Origin: Acetobacterium sp.
Lineage (GTDB): Bacteria; Bacillota; Clostridia; Eubacteriales; Eubacteriaceae
Assembly: GCA_022013395.1 (NCBI GenBank)
Contig: JAKLQL010000018.1
Span: 1 to 9,226, forward strand
Direction of reading: 5' to 3'
DNA: 9,226 bases
Position 1 is the first letter of the stretch. Every line of letters begins with the position of its first letter. The notes under the pieces were generated by a model. The model worked only from the letters and a program-made list of their open reading frames with translations. It was not told where the DNA came from and did not search any database. Position numbers and translations under genes: made by a program. Below, piece after piece: positions 1 to 7,466 of the stretch.

Positions 1-25
1 AAGAAAATTAAAATTAAAAATACCT

Positions 26-30
26 GGAGG
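26..30 (+). promoter_or_regulatory. Ribosome binding site deciding the purF start
   Basis: GGAGG at 26-30 directly touches the ATG at 31, which leaves no spacer for initiation there. The next in-frame ATG at 43 has a 12-nt spacer, long but usable. The site therefore favours the start at 43. Confidence 0.6.
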
Positions 31-42
31 ATGCACACACCA

Positions 43-1431
43 ATGATAAATGACAAGTTTCGCGATGAATGTGGAATTATGGGGGCTTATCTCAAATCCA
101 AAGAGAATAACTGTTCTTCCTATATCTATTATGGACTTTATGCGCTTCAACACCGAGGTCAGGAAAGCGCCGGCATATCGGTAAACAAAGACGGAAAAAT
201 CTCAACCCACAAAGAGACCGGCCTAGTCTCTGATGCTTTCAAGGGCAATGTGTTAAAACAGCTCAAAGGAAACATCGGAATTGGCCACGTCCGTTATTCA
301 ACATCAGGAGAAGACGGTGTCACCAATGCTCAGCCTTTAACGGTCAATCACAGTTTTGGTCAAATTGCTTTAGCTCATAACGGGAATCTCATCAATGACA
401 GTGCTCTAAGAAACATGCTGGAAGATTCTGGGGTTGTTTTTCAAACCACCATCGACACCGAGGTAATGGTAAATATTCTAGCCAGAGGTCTGCGACATGG
501 GATGATCGAAGCCATTCAGCGGATGGTTGAAATTATCAAGGGCGCTTATGCCCTGGTTATTACCGTTGGTGATAAACTGGTGGGCGTCCGTGATCCTTAT
601 GGTTTGCGTCCGCTATGCATTGGCAAGAAGGATGAAGATTATTTTCTGGCTTCAGAAAGTTGTGCCCTGGATGCTATCGGAGCTGAATTGGTTCGCGATG
701 TTGAGCCCGGCGAAATTGTCGTCATTGACGAAAATGGCTTAACCAGCTATGGTCAGAATAATTGGGTTAAAAAGAAAGCCTGTATTTTTGAATTGATTTA
801 TTTTGCCCGTCCAGATTCGGTGATGGATGAAACCTCCGTTTATGCCGCCCGTCATAAGGCCGGCGAAATTCTCGCCAAAGAGTCACCGGTTGAAGCCGAT
901 GTTGTCATCGGGGTACCGGATTCAGGGATTGGTGCCGCCATCGGTTATGCCGAAGCATCAGGAATTCCTTATGGCGTCGGTTTGATTAAAAATAAATATA
1001 TTGGCCGGACCTTTATTCAGCCCAATCAGAAGTTGCGAGAAGAAGGGGTGCGAATTAAACTCAACCCATTAAAAGAAACCATCAAAGGCAAACGGGTCAT
1101 TATTATTGACGATTCCATTGTTCGGGGAACCACCTCCAAACGATTGGTTGAAATTTTAAAACAGGCCGGCGCAACCGAGGTTCATTTCCGGGTAACCAGC
1201 CCACCAGTCGCTCATACCTGTCATTTCGGAATTGATACGCCGCGAAGAAAGTACCTGATCGGCGCCAAGAAAACTGTCGAAGAAATCAGAGAAATTTTAG
1301 GGGCAGATTCGCTGGCCTACATTTCACTGGATGGATTAACCGAATCAGTCGGGGGGAAAACAACCTTCTGTCGAGCTTGCTTTGATGGGGAATACCCAAT
1401 GGAAGTGCCAATTTTAAATGCCAACGACTAA
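43..1431 (+). CDS. purF: Amidophosphoribosyltransferase (glutamine PRPP amidotransferase)
   Basis: Catalyses the committed step of purine synthesis in the cytosol: PRPP plus glutamine gives 5-phosphoribosylamine, which PurD uses next. Read from ATG 43 it has 462 residues, normal for the family. The N-terminal Ntn-type glutaminase domain begins at Cys10 (ECGIMG). The nine residues before it match the cleaved propeptide of the Bacillus-type enzyme, where the freed Cys becomes the nucleophile. HVRYST (82-87) and AHNGNL (111-116) are glutaminase motifs. The C-terminal phosphoribosyltransferase domain carries the PRPP loop VIIIDDSIVRGTTS (352-365). Cys247, Cys393, Cys443 and Cys446 fit the four [4Fe-4S] ligands of the B. 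subtilis enzyme; the 146-residue spacing between the first two is the same as I recall for that protein. An alternative ATG at 31 adds four residues but abuts the GGAGG. First complete gene of the pur cluster; 117 nt before purM. Confidence 0.97.
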   Translation: MINDKFRDECGIMGAYLKSKENNCSSYIYYGLYALQHRGQESAGISVNKDGKISTHKETGLVSDAFKGNVLKQLKGNIGIGHVRYSTSGEDGVTNAQPLTVNHSFGQIALAHNGNLINDSALRNMLEDSGVVFQTTIDTEVMVNILARGLRHGMIEAIQRMVEIIKGAYALVITVGDKLVGVRDPYGLRPLCIGKKDEDYFLASESCALDAIGAELVRDVEPGEIVVIDENGLTSYGQNNWVKKKACIFELIYFARPDSVMDETSVYAARHKAGEILAKESPVEADVVIGVPDSGIGAAIGYAEASGIPYGVGLIKNKYIGRTFIQPNQKLREEGVRIKLNPLKETIKGKRVIIIDDSIVRGTTSKRLVEILKQAGATEVHFRVTSPPVAHTCHFGIDTPRRKYLIGAKKTVEEIREILGADSLAYISLDGLTESVGGKTTFCRACFDGEYPMEVPILNAND

Positions 1432-1457
1432 ATTGCAAAAGACCTTAAAATAACTGG

Positions 1458-1540
1458 AAGTGTAAAAACAGATGATCGTAAAGCAATCATTGTTCGACTA
1501 TTTATAAGGATCGAAATTATCAAAAGTGTAAAAATAGATG
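1458..1540 (+). repeat. Pair of 17-nt direct repeats in the purF-purM gap
   Basis: AAGTGTAAAAACAGATG (1458-1474) and AAGTGTAAAAATAGATG (1524-1540) differ at one base. The second copy runs into the purM GGAGG site. Between them lie two small inverted repeats: ATGAT/ATCAT near 1472-1490 and TTCGA/TCGAA near 1493-1515. No protein, known RNA family or terminator is evident in this 117-nt gap. The repeats could be a remnant duplication of the purM leader or a binding site; I cannot tell which. Confidence 0.6.
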
Positions 1541-1548
1541 GAGGAAAC

Positions 1549-2595
1549 ATGTCAGAAAATCAGATAAAAACAGATGCATATCGACAGGCCGGAGTAGACG
1601 TGGAAGCAGGTTACGAATCGGTTAAATTGATGAAGGCCGATGTTCAACGAACCTTCAATGAGCGGGTTCTTTCTCACCTGGGAGGGTTCGGCGGTTTGTT
1701 TGAACTACCGGAAGGTTATCAGAAACCAGTTTTAGTTTCAGGAACAGATGGAGTCGGGACCAAACTGCGGTTGGCCTTTATGATGGATCGCCATGATACC
1801 ATCGGCGTGGACTGTGTGGCGATGTGTGTCAATGACATTTTATGTCAGGGCGCCCAACCAATGTTCTTTTTGGACTACATTGCCTGTGGTAAAAACTATC
1901 CGGAAAAAATCGCCACTATCGTTAAAGGCATCGCTGAAGGCTGTATCCAGGGAAATATGGCCTTAATCGGCGGAGAAACTGCTGAAATGCCAGATATGTA
2001 TGGCTTAGACGAGTATGACCTGGCTGGTTTTGCAGTAGGCATCGTTGAAAAAGATGATATTGTCACCGGCGCAGATATTGCCGAAGGCGATGTTCTGGTT
2101 GGTTTGCCATCCTCAGGGGTTCATAGTAACGGTTTTTCACTGGTACGAAAGGTTTTATTTAAGGATTTGTCCATGGATGTCAATACCTATGTGGATGATC
2201 TGGGGATGACGCTTGGTGAAGCACTGCTGACACCGACCCGAATTTATGTCAAAGCGTTGGCTGATCTGATCAAACCTTGCGGAATTAAGGGCATGAGCCA
2301 TATCACCGGCGGCGGTTTTTATGAAAATATTCCCCGGGTGATTCCCGACGGACTTTGCGCTAAGGTCGATGCCAGTGTCATCGAAACCCTGCCGATTTTT
2401 AAATTTATCCAGGAAGCTGGCAAAATTCCCGCTGAAAGCATGTATGCTACCTTTAATATGGGGATTGGTCTGGTAGCGGTTCTGCCAGCTGATCAGGTTG
2501 AAGCCTTTGTGTCTGGTTTAACAGCCAAGGGTGAAAAGCCGGTTGTTCTCGGTTCCATTGTTAAGGGAGAGGAAAAAATCGATTTATGTCTGTAA
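1549..2595 (+). CDS. purM: Phosphoribosylformylglycinamidine cyclo-ligase (AIR synthetase)
   Basis: Closes the imidazole ring: FGAM plus ATP gives aminoimidazole ribonucleotide. At 348 residues it is full length for the PurM/PurL ATP-binding superfamily. The N-terminal domain has [15 protein letters not shown] (63-77), [20 protein letters not shown] (85-104) and [13 protein letters not shown] (139-151), the family's nucleotide and substrate motifs. The C-terminal domain has [17 protein letters not shown] (185-201), [10 protein letters not shown] (226-235), [14 protein letters not shown] (250-263) and FNMGIG (302-307). GGAGG at 1540-1544 lies 4 nt before the ATG, so the start is clear. The last 10 nt overlap the upstream start of purN, which suggests translational coupling. 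No key motif is missing. Confidence 0.97.
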   Translation: MSENQIKTDAYRQAGVDVEAGYESVKLMKADVQRTFNERVLSHLGGFGGLFELPEGYQKPVLVSGTDGVGTKLRLAFMMDRHDTIGVDCVAMCVNDILCQGAQPMFFLDYIACGKNYPEKIATIVKGIAEGCIQGNMALIGGETAEMPDMYGLDEYDLAGFAVGIVEKDDIVTGADIAEGDVLVGLPSSGVHSNGFSLVRKVLFKDLSMDVNTYVDDLGMTLGEALLTPTRIYVKALADLIKPCGIKGMSHITGGGFYENIPRVIPDGLCAKVDASVIETLPIFKFIQEAGKIPAESMYATFNMGIGLVAVLPADQVEAFVSGLTAKGEKPVVLGSIVKGEEKIDLCL

Positions 2596-3224
2596 AAGCA
2601 ATGAAAAAAATCGGTGTGCTGGTTTCCGGCGGCGGAACAAATTTTCAGTCTCTGATTGATACCATTCATAACAAATACGGAGAAATTGCGGTAGTGATTT
2701 CCAACAATCACAGCGCCTTTGGCTTGGAACGGGGCGAAGCGGCAGGGATTCCGGCAGTGGCCATCAATCCCAAAGGTTTTCCCACCAATGAAGCCTTTGA
2801 TCAGAAGATCATCGAGATTCTCAGAGGTTATGGTGTGGAGCTGGTGGTTCTGGCAGGCTATATGAAAATTATTACCCCAGAATTTGTGAAGGCATATCCC
2901 AATGCCATTATCAACATTCACCCAGCTTTAATTCCATCATTTTGCGGTGAAGGATTTTACGGCATGCATGTCCATCAGGCCGTTATCGATTACGGTGTCA
3001 AGGTCACCGGGGCAACGGTTCACTTTGTCAACGAAGTGGCTGATGGCGGTCCGGTTATCCTTCAGGAAACCGTTGCGGTTGATGATGATGATACACCGGA
3101 ATCGATCCAGCAGAAAGTCCTTAAAATTGAACACGAGCTTTTACCAAAGGCGGTGAAGGCTTTTTGTCTTGACCAATTGACGGTAGAAGGCCGACTTGTT
3201 AAAAATCGAAATGCGTCAAATTAA
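2586..3224 (+). CDS. purN: Phosphoribosylglycinamide formyltransferase, folate-dependent (GAR transformylase)
   Basis: Transfers the formyl group of 10-formyltetrahydrofolate to GAR, the third step of the pathway. Read from ATG 2586 it has 212 residues. It shows the phosphate-binding loop [10 protein letters not shown] (14-23), [11 protein letters not shown] (90-100), the catalytic stretch [11 protein letters not shown] (109-119) with Asn110 and His112, and [10 protein letters not shown] (151-160) with the catalytic Asp153. This is the folate enzyme, not the formate- and ATP-dependent PurT type. The start is uncertain. ATG 2586 overlaps the end of purM by 10 nt, with a purine-rich GGGAGAGG at 2565-2572. 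ATG 2601 would give [12 protein letters not shown], the usual N-terminus of the family, 5 nt after the purM stop, but it has no ribosome site of its own and would rely on coupling. Followed by a 74-nt AT-rich gap before purH. Confidence 0.96.
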   Translation: MSVKAMKKIGVLVSGGGTNFQSLIDTIHNKYGEIAVVISNNHSAFGLERGEAAGIPAVAINPKGFPTNEAFDQKIIEILRGYGVELVVLAGYMKIITPEFVKAYPNAIINIHPALIPSFCGEGFYGMHVHQAVIDYGVKVTGATVHFVNEVADGGPVILQETVAVDDDDTPESIQQKVLKIEHELLPKAVKAFCLDQLTVEGRLVKNRNASN

Positions 3225-3298
3225 GTAATAGATCAAATAATTAATCAAATCGAATAGGCCCAGGGAACTTGTTAGAGTTATAAATTTGGAGGAATAAT

Positions 3299-4828
3299 AT
3301 GAGAGCATTGTTAAGTGTATCGGATAAACGTGGGATTGTCGAATTTGCATCAAAACTGGCAGAAATGGGCTGGGAAATCCTGTCCACCGGAGGAACCGCC
3401 AAAGCTCTGAGAGAAGCGGGTTTGACGATTACCGGGGTTTCAGAAGTCACCGGTTTTCCGGAATGTCTGGACGGACGGGTCAAAACCCTGCATCCTAAAA
3501 TTCATGGTGGGATTCTGGGAATCCGCAACAATCCGGATCACCAGAAACAGATGGCAGATCTTGACATTACCCCCATCGATTTACTGGTCATTAACCTTTA
3601 TCCATTTAAAAATACCATTTTAAAAGAAGGCGTCGCCTTCGAAGATGCTGTCGAAAACATCGATATCGGGGGACCAACGATGCTGCGATCCGCCGCCAAA
3701 AACTTCAATGATGTGACCGTCGTTGTGGACCCGGAAGACTATGCTGTGGTTCTGGCCGAGTTGGAAGCAAACGGAAAAACAAACTACGAAACCCGCTATA
3801 ACCTGGCTCTAAAAGTGTTTGAAACGACCTCCAACTATGACACGATGATCGCTGACTATTTAAGAAAACGAGTAGCAGGGGAAGTTTTACAAGACACCAT
3901 CACGATGACCTTTGAAAAGGTTCAGGATCTGCGCTACGGCGAAAACCCTCACCAGAAAGCTGCCTTTTATGGCGAAGTGGTTCCGGTTAAAGGAGCCCTT
4001 ACCTCAGCTAAACAACTCCAGGGAAAAGAACTTTCCTATAATAATATTAACGATACCAATGGAGCATTGGAAATCTTAAAGGAATATGGGGACGAACCCA
4101 CAATCGTCGCCGTTAAGCATGCCAATCCCTGCGGTATTGCCAGTGACGAAAAAATTGCGATGGCTTATAAAAAAGCCCATGATAGCGATCCGGTTTCCAT
4201 TTTCGGTGGCATCATTGCTTCAAACCGACTGATTGACGAAGCTGCGGCTAAAGAAATGGTCGAAACCTTCCTGGAAGTGATCGTCGCGCCAGAATTCACA
4301 CCAGAAGCATTGGCTGTTCTGGCAGCTAAACCAAATCTGCGTTTATTGGAGCTGGCTGACATCACGCACAACGAACCTGGCTATGAAGTCAAAAAAGTTA
4401 TGGGTGGTCTGCTGGTTCAGGAACGGGATACCAAGCTGTACAATGATTTAAAAGTTGTCACCAAACGTCAGCCCAGCGAAGCCGAAATGGATGAATTGCT
4501 GTTTGCCTGGAAAGCGGTTAAAAACACCAAATCAAATGCCATCAGTTTGACTAAAAATAAATGTCTGATCGCCAACGGTCCAGGACAGGTAAATCGAGTC
4601 GGTGCCCTGGAAAATGCCATCCGTCAAGCTGGCGAAGCTGTCAAAGGATCCGTGATGGCATCGGACGCCTTCTTCCCCTTTGACGACAGCGTTAAGGCGG
4701 CTGCTGCCGCTGGTATTACCGCTATCATTCAACCCGGCGGGGCTGGACGTGATGAGGATTCAATTAAAGCTTGTGATGAGGCGGGAATTGCGATGGTATT
4801 TACCGGCATGCGTCACTTCAAACACTAG
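3299..4828 (+). CDS. purH: Bifunctional AICAR transformylase / IMP cyclohydrolase
   Basis: Carries out the last two steps to IMP: formylation of AICAR with 10-formyltetrahydrofolate, then ring closure. Its 509 residues are full length. The N-terminal MGS-like cyclohydrolase domain (about 1-195) has [13 protein letters not shown] (29-41), [12 protein letters not shown] (60-71) and [15 protein letters not shown] (121-135). The transformylase part (about 200-509) has [14 protein letters not shown] (211-224), [18 protein letters not shown] (242-259), the catalytic KHANPCG (273-279, Lys273 and His274), SNAISLTKN (412-420) and [10 protein letters not shown] (427-436). It ends in the typical [14 protein letters not shown] at 3288-3292 sits 6 nt before the ATG. 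Tandem with purN. The stop codon is followed at once by a long inverted repeat, so the 3' end of this message segment may be structured. Confidence 0.98.
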   Translation: MRALLSVSDKRGIVEFASKLAEMGWEILSTGGTAKALREAGLTITGVSEVTGFPECLDGRVKTLHPKIHGGILGIRNNPDHQKQMADLDITPIDLLVINLYPFKNTILKEGVAFEDAVENIDIGGPTMLRSAAKNFNDVTVVVDPEDYAVVLAELEANGKTNYETRYNLALKVFETTSNYDTMIADYLRKRVAGEVLQDTITMTFEKVQDLRYGENPHQKAAFYGEVVPVKGALTSAKQLQGKELSYNNINDTNGALEILKEYGDEPTIVAVKHANPCGIASDEKIAMAYKKAHDSDPVSIFGGIIASNRLIDEAAAKEMVETFLEVIVAPEFTPEALAVLAAKPNLRLLELADITHNEPGYEVKKVMGGLLVQERDTKLYNDLKVVTKRQPSEAEMDELLFAWKAVKNTKSNAISLTKNKCLIANGPGQVNRVGALENAIRQAGEAVKGSVMASDAFFPFDDSVKAAAAAGITAIIQPGGAGRDEDSIKACDEAGIAMVFTGMRHFKH

Positions 4829-4951
4829 TTTTGCGTCGATAATTGCCCAAATTCTACGTTGTAAAATAACGATTTTCAGTCACGTGTTACAGACACGCTC
4901 CTGTCAAATCGTCATTTTCCACCTTTAATTTGAACAATTCTCTTAGCAAAA
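4829..4951 (+). repeat. 123-nt imperfect inverted repeat after purH
   Basis: Two 59-nt arms (4829-4887 and 4893-4951) face each other around a 5-nt loop, TACAG (4888-4892). Paired blocks, all centred on about 4890, are TTTTGC/GCAAAA (4829-4834, 4946-4951), AATTG/CAATT (4841-4845, 4935-4939), AAATT/AATTT (4849-4853, 4927-4931), a 12-of-13 match at 4863-4875 and 4906-4918, CAG/CTG, and CGTGT/ACACG next to the loop. At least 36 pairs are visible. There is no U-tract, so it is not a standard terminator. It could be an mRNA processing or stability structure or a MITE-like element; the imperfect arms fit a decayed element. Confidence 0.8.
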
Positions 4952-5055
4952 CAGGTTGGTCATTTTTAGGGCGGTCTGTGGCGCCTATTTCTTGGTCTTG
5001 CCAGGATATACACAACCAATAGTCAATTACTGAATTCAAAAAATCGAACAATAAG
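4952..5055. other. Unassigned spacer between the two inverted repeats
   Basis: This is the middle of the 350-nt gap between purH and purD. It contains the palindrome GGCGCC near 4979-4984. AATTCAA at 5033-5039 has a reverse complement, TTGAATT, at 5148-5154 and may be the outer edge of the second repeat. A minus-strand open frame of 61 codons (4887-5072) crosses it, but I recognise no family and see no convincing ribosome site. I find no promoter with good -35 and -10 boxes, no tRNA and no purine, ZTP or PRPP riboswitch pattern that I know. Confidence 0.4.
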
Positions 5056-5121
5056 CCGGTTTCCGCAAACAATTTTGTGACGTGTAGGCGGACAGTGTAA
5101 AAATTGTTTAGCGCAAACCGG
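5056..5121 (+). repeat. Strong inverted repeat upstream of purD
   Basis: The left arm at 5056-5076 begins CCGGTTTCCGC and ends AAACAATTTT. The right arm at 5100-5121 is its reverse complement with one mismatch (C5063 against C5114) and one bulged base (A5110), giving 20 pairs. The 23-nt loop is 5077-5099. The purD start lies 57 nt downstream. The RNA hairpin should be stable, but no run of U follows, so a terminator is unlikely. A short complementary pair farther out (5033-5039 and 5148-5154) may extend it. Function unknown: a purD leader structure or the core of a small inserted element. Confidence 0.8.
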
Positions 5122-5166
5122 TAGCGAAGCTCACGGCACTTTCACAATTGAATTAGAATGCAAAAC

Positions 5167-5174
5167 AAGGAGAG
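5167..5174 (+). promoter_or_regulatory. Ribosome binding site deciding the purD start
   Basis: AAGGAGAG at 5167-5174, with GGAG ending 6 nt before ATG 5179. The earlier in-frame ATG at 5158 lies upstream of this site and would put it inside the coding region, so 5179 is preferred. Confidence 0.8.
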
Positions 5175-5178
5175 ACAG

Positions 5179-6435
5179 ATGAAAATATTAATGATTGGAT
5201 CCGGTGGCCGGGAACATGTGTTGACATGGAAGCTTGCCCAAAGCTCCCGGGTTGAAAAAATATATGCCGCCCCGGGTAACGGTGGTATGGCAGAATTGGC
5301 CGAATGTGTGGACTTATCAGTAGAAGATATTCCCGGCTGTCTGGCCTTTGCAAAAGAACATCAGATTGATCTGACCGTTGTGGGTCCTGAGGTTCCCCTG
5401 GTTATGGGGATGGTGGATGCTTTTGAAGCCGCAGGGTTAAAAGTCTTTGGTCCCAATAAACATTGCGCCCAGTTTGAGGGCAGCAAGGCCTTTACCAAAG
5501 AATTTTTATTTCGTCACAAGATTCCCACGGCTGCCTATAAAGAATATACTGATTTCGATGAAATCATCAAAGATCTGGGCGTCTACGGCTATCCCATGGT
5601 TATTAAAGCTGATGGTCTGGCCGCTGGCAAAGGTGTGCTGATCCCGGAAAGCGAAGCTGATGCCCGGGAAGGCATGGAAATGATCATGAAAAAACGGGAA
5701 TTCGGAGAAGCTGGCGACAAGGTGGTTATCGAAGAATTTTTAACCGGCCAGGAAGCTTCAATGCTTTGTTTTGTCGATGGCAAAACCATTGTCCCGATGG
5801 AAAGTGCCCAGGATTACAAGCGGGCCTATGACAATGATGAAGGCTTGAACACCGGCGGTATGGGAACCTATTCTCCTAATGTACTATTTGCTGATGAAGC
5901 CCTGAACAAGCGCATCAAAGATGAAATTCTGGATCCGATTATAGGCGGTTTTATTACTGATGGCATGAACTTTAAAGGGATTCTGTTTATCGGACTGATG
6001 ATCAACAACGGCGTGCCGAAGGTTCTGGAATTCAACGTTCGTTTTGGCGATCCTGAAGCCCAAAGTGTCCTGATGCGGCTGGAATCTGATCTGGTGGATA
6101 TCATGGAAGCTGTTATCGATGGCAAACTGGCTGATTGTGAAATCAAATGGAGTGACAAAGAAGCGGTTTGCGTGGTGATCGCCTCCGGCGGCTATCCCGG
6201 CTCTTATAAAAAAGGAAAGGTCATCACCGGCATTGAAGCTGTGAAAGACTGCGTGGTTTTCCACGCTGGAACCAAGCTGGTTAACGGTGAGTTGCAAACC
6301 AATGGCGGCCGGGTCCTCTGCGTCACCGCCTTGGGCGAAAACCGTGAAGCTGCCAGAAAAACTGTCTATGACAACATCGACAAAATCCACTTCGAAGGTG
6401 CTCAATACCGAACCGATATTGCCAAATTTAACTAG
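5179..6435 (+). CDS. purD: Phosphoribosylamine-glycine ligase (GAR synthetase)
   Basis: Joins glycine to 5-phosphoribosylamine with ATP, making GAR, which PurN then formylates. It uses the unstable product of PurF, so its place in the same operon makes sense. From ATG 5179 it has 418 residues, typical for a monofunctional PurD, and starts MKILMIGSGGREH, the family signature (7-13). Other motifs are APGNGG (31-36), VVGPEVPL (67-74), FGP (90-92), the ATP-grasp segment VIKADGLAAGKGV (141-153), NTGGMGTYSP (224-233) and VLEFNVRFGDPEAQ (282-295), which carries metal- and ATP-binding residues. The upstream ATG at 5158 would add seven residues with no family support. The gene is intact. It is set apart from purH by 350 nt with two inverted repeats, unlike the other pur gaps. 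Confidence 0.97.
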   Translation: MKILMIGSGGREHVLTWKLAQSSRVEKIYAAPGNGGMAELAECVDLSVEDIPGCLAFAKEHQIDLTVVGPEVPLVMGMVDAFEAAGLKVFGPNKHCAQFEGSKAFTKEFLFRHKIPTAAYKEYTDFDEIIKDLGVYGYPMVIKADGLAAGKGVLIPESEADAREGMEMIMKKREFGEAGDKVVIEEFLTGQEASMLCFVDGKTIVPMESAQDYKRAYDNDEGLNTGGMGTYSPNVLFADEALNKRIKDEILDPIIGGFITDGMNFKGILFIGLMINNGVPKVLEFNVRFGDPEAQSVLMRLESDLVDIMEAVIDGKLADCEIKWSDKEAVCVVIASGGYPGSYKKGKVITGIEAVKDCVVFHAGTKLVNGELQTNGGRVLCVTALGENREAARKTVYDNIDKIHFEGAQYRTDIAKFN

Positions 6436-6473
6436 AGCAAAAGTGTACAGAAATTTGAAACAAAACTAAATTG

Positions 6474-6505
6474 CTTGTCTGTTAGTTTATAAACAGATAG
6501 ACAAG
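6474..6505 (+). repeat. Small hairpin in the purD-rarD gap
   Basis: CTTGTCT (6474-6480) pairs with AGACAAG (6499-6505) around an AT-rich loop that itself contains the palindrome GTTTATAAAC. An alternative pairing uses CTGTT with AACAG. No T-run follows, so it does not look like an efficient intrinsic terminator. It may be a weak or processing structure between purD and rarD. Confidence 0.45.
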
Positions 6506-6543
6506 ATCAATGACCTTATTCAAATTTTATCTAAATTTAATAT

Positions 6544-6549
6544 GGAGGG
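6544..6549 (+). promoter_or_regulatory. Ribosome binding site deciding the rarD start
   Basis: GGAGGG at 6544-6549 lies 5 nt before ATG 6555. The upstream in-frame ATG at 6510 has no such site and would add 15 residues that the family lacks. Confidence 0.8.
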
Positions 6550-6554
6550 CTACC

Positions 6555-7442
6555 ATGCAGAAGAGTATTATCAGCGCCATGATGGCATATGTTTTATGGG
6601 GAATCCTCCCGATCTACTGGAAGGCACTTAAAGAAGTGTCACCGCTTTACATCCTAGCTTCGCGTATTTTCTGGTCCTTTATCTTTTGCGTGATTTTTGT
6701 CACCATCATTAAGAAATGGCCGGAAATAAAGACCATCCTAGTCGACAAAAAAAGATTTATTTATTGTATTCTCAGCGGGATTATGGTATCCCTCAACTGG
6801 TACACCTATATCTGGGCAGTCAATGCCAATTTTATTATTGATGCCAGTCTGGGATATTATATCAACCCACTGGTGGTGGTTTTGTTTAGTGCGCTGTTCT
6901 TTGGCGAGCGTTTTAACAAATGGGAAAGTCTGTCGGTATTGCTGGCACTGGTTGGGGTTGTTTTCATAACTCTGAAAATCGGCAAATTTCCAGTGGTTGC
7001 TATAGTTTTGGCACTCACTTTTGCCTTGTATGGTGTTTTCAAAAAGAAACTGAATGCCAGTCCGATCGTCTCATTGATTTTAGAAACGGCAGTGGTAGCT
7101 CCATTTGCTTTTGGTGCGATTCTTTACATTGAAGGCCAGGGTCAGGGTGTCATTGCTCTGGGTAATCCAATGGTCACAACATTGGCTATTTTAGCCGGGG
7201 TGGTCACCGCCATCCCGTTACTGCTTTATGCCAAAGGGGTTCAGGAAATATCCTTTTCCCTGCTGGGCTTTTTTCAATACATTACACCCACGATCATGCT
7301 GTTCCTTGGGGTATTTCTATATGGCGAAGTCTTCTCAACAGTCGATCTGATTGGTTTCGGATTCATCTGGGTGGCATTAATCATCTTTACGATCTCAAAG
7401 ATTCGTAACGGTACCAAAGAAATCGCAGAAGCGGATTTATAA
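6555..7442 (+). CDS. rarD: RarD-type EamA family transporter (DMT superfamily)
   Basis: Inner-membrane protein of the drug/metabolite transporter superfamily. From ATG 6555 it has 295 residues, close to the E. coli RarD length of 296. Ten hydrophobic segments are visible, roughly at 4-23, 32-52, 68-88, 98-116, 122-140, 146-162, 171-192, 207-225, 236-256 and 262-282. The N-terminus MAYVLWGILPIYWK is typical of RarD. The two EamA halves show matching blocks, YYINPLVVVLFSALFFGERF at 101-120 and ITPTIMLFLGVFLYGEVF at 243-260. E. coli RarD was named for chloramphenicol sensitivity and its substrate is unsettled, so I assign none here. It follows purD by 119 nt on the same strand with no strong terminator between them, and a clear terminator comes after it. 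It may therefore be co-transcribed with the purine genes. Confidence 0.92.
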   Translation: MQKSIISAMMAYVLWGILPIYWKALKEVSPLYILASRIFWSFIFCVIFVTIIKKWPEIKTILVDKKRFIYCILSGIMVSLNWYTYIWAVNANFIIDASLGYYINPLVVVLFSALFFGERFNKWESLSVLLALVGVVFITLKIGKFPVVAIVLALTFALYGVFKKKLNASPIVSLILETAVVAPFAFGAILYIEGQGQGVIALGNPMVTTLAILAGVVTAIPLLLYAKGVQEISFSLLGFFQYITPTIMLFLGVFLYGEVFSTVDLIGFGFIWVALIIFTISKIRNGTKEIAEADL

Positions 7443-7466
7443 AAACAAACAAAAATTTATGTGATC

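Noticed and set aside
2493..2921. 142-codon minus-strand open frame across purM and purN
   Set aside because: It is antisense to two well-supported overlapping genes and its translation resembles no protein family.
3232..3250. Direct repeat ATCAAAT in the purN-purH gap
   Set aside because: Two 7-nt AT-rich copies 12 nt apart are easily expected by chance in such sequence.
4829..4951. Intrinsic terminator after purH
   Set aside because: The hairpin is long and AT-rich at its base, and no T-run follows the right arm. The downstream purD would also need its own promoter, and none is evident.
4829..5178. Purine, ZTP or PRPP riboswitch ahead of purD
   Set aside because: The genes invite this idea, but I could not find the conserved core sequences of these classes. 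The visible structure is two simple inverted repeats. A covariance-model scan would settle it.
5884..6405. 173-codon open frame on the minus strand inside purD
   Set aside because: It lies wholly within the conserved purD coding sequence on the other strand, has no recognisable domain and has no ribosome site that I can see. The purD frame carries all the family motifs.
6474..6505. Intrinsic terminator between purD and rarD
   Set aside because: The stem is only about 7 bp and is followed by ATCAATGACC rather than a T-run.
6510..6554. Extended N-terminus of RarD from ATG 6510
   Set aside because: The 15 extra residues lack family support, and the strong GGAGGG at 6544-6549 is placed for ATG 6555.
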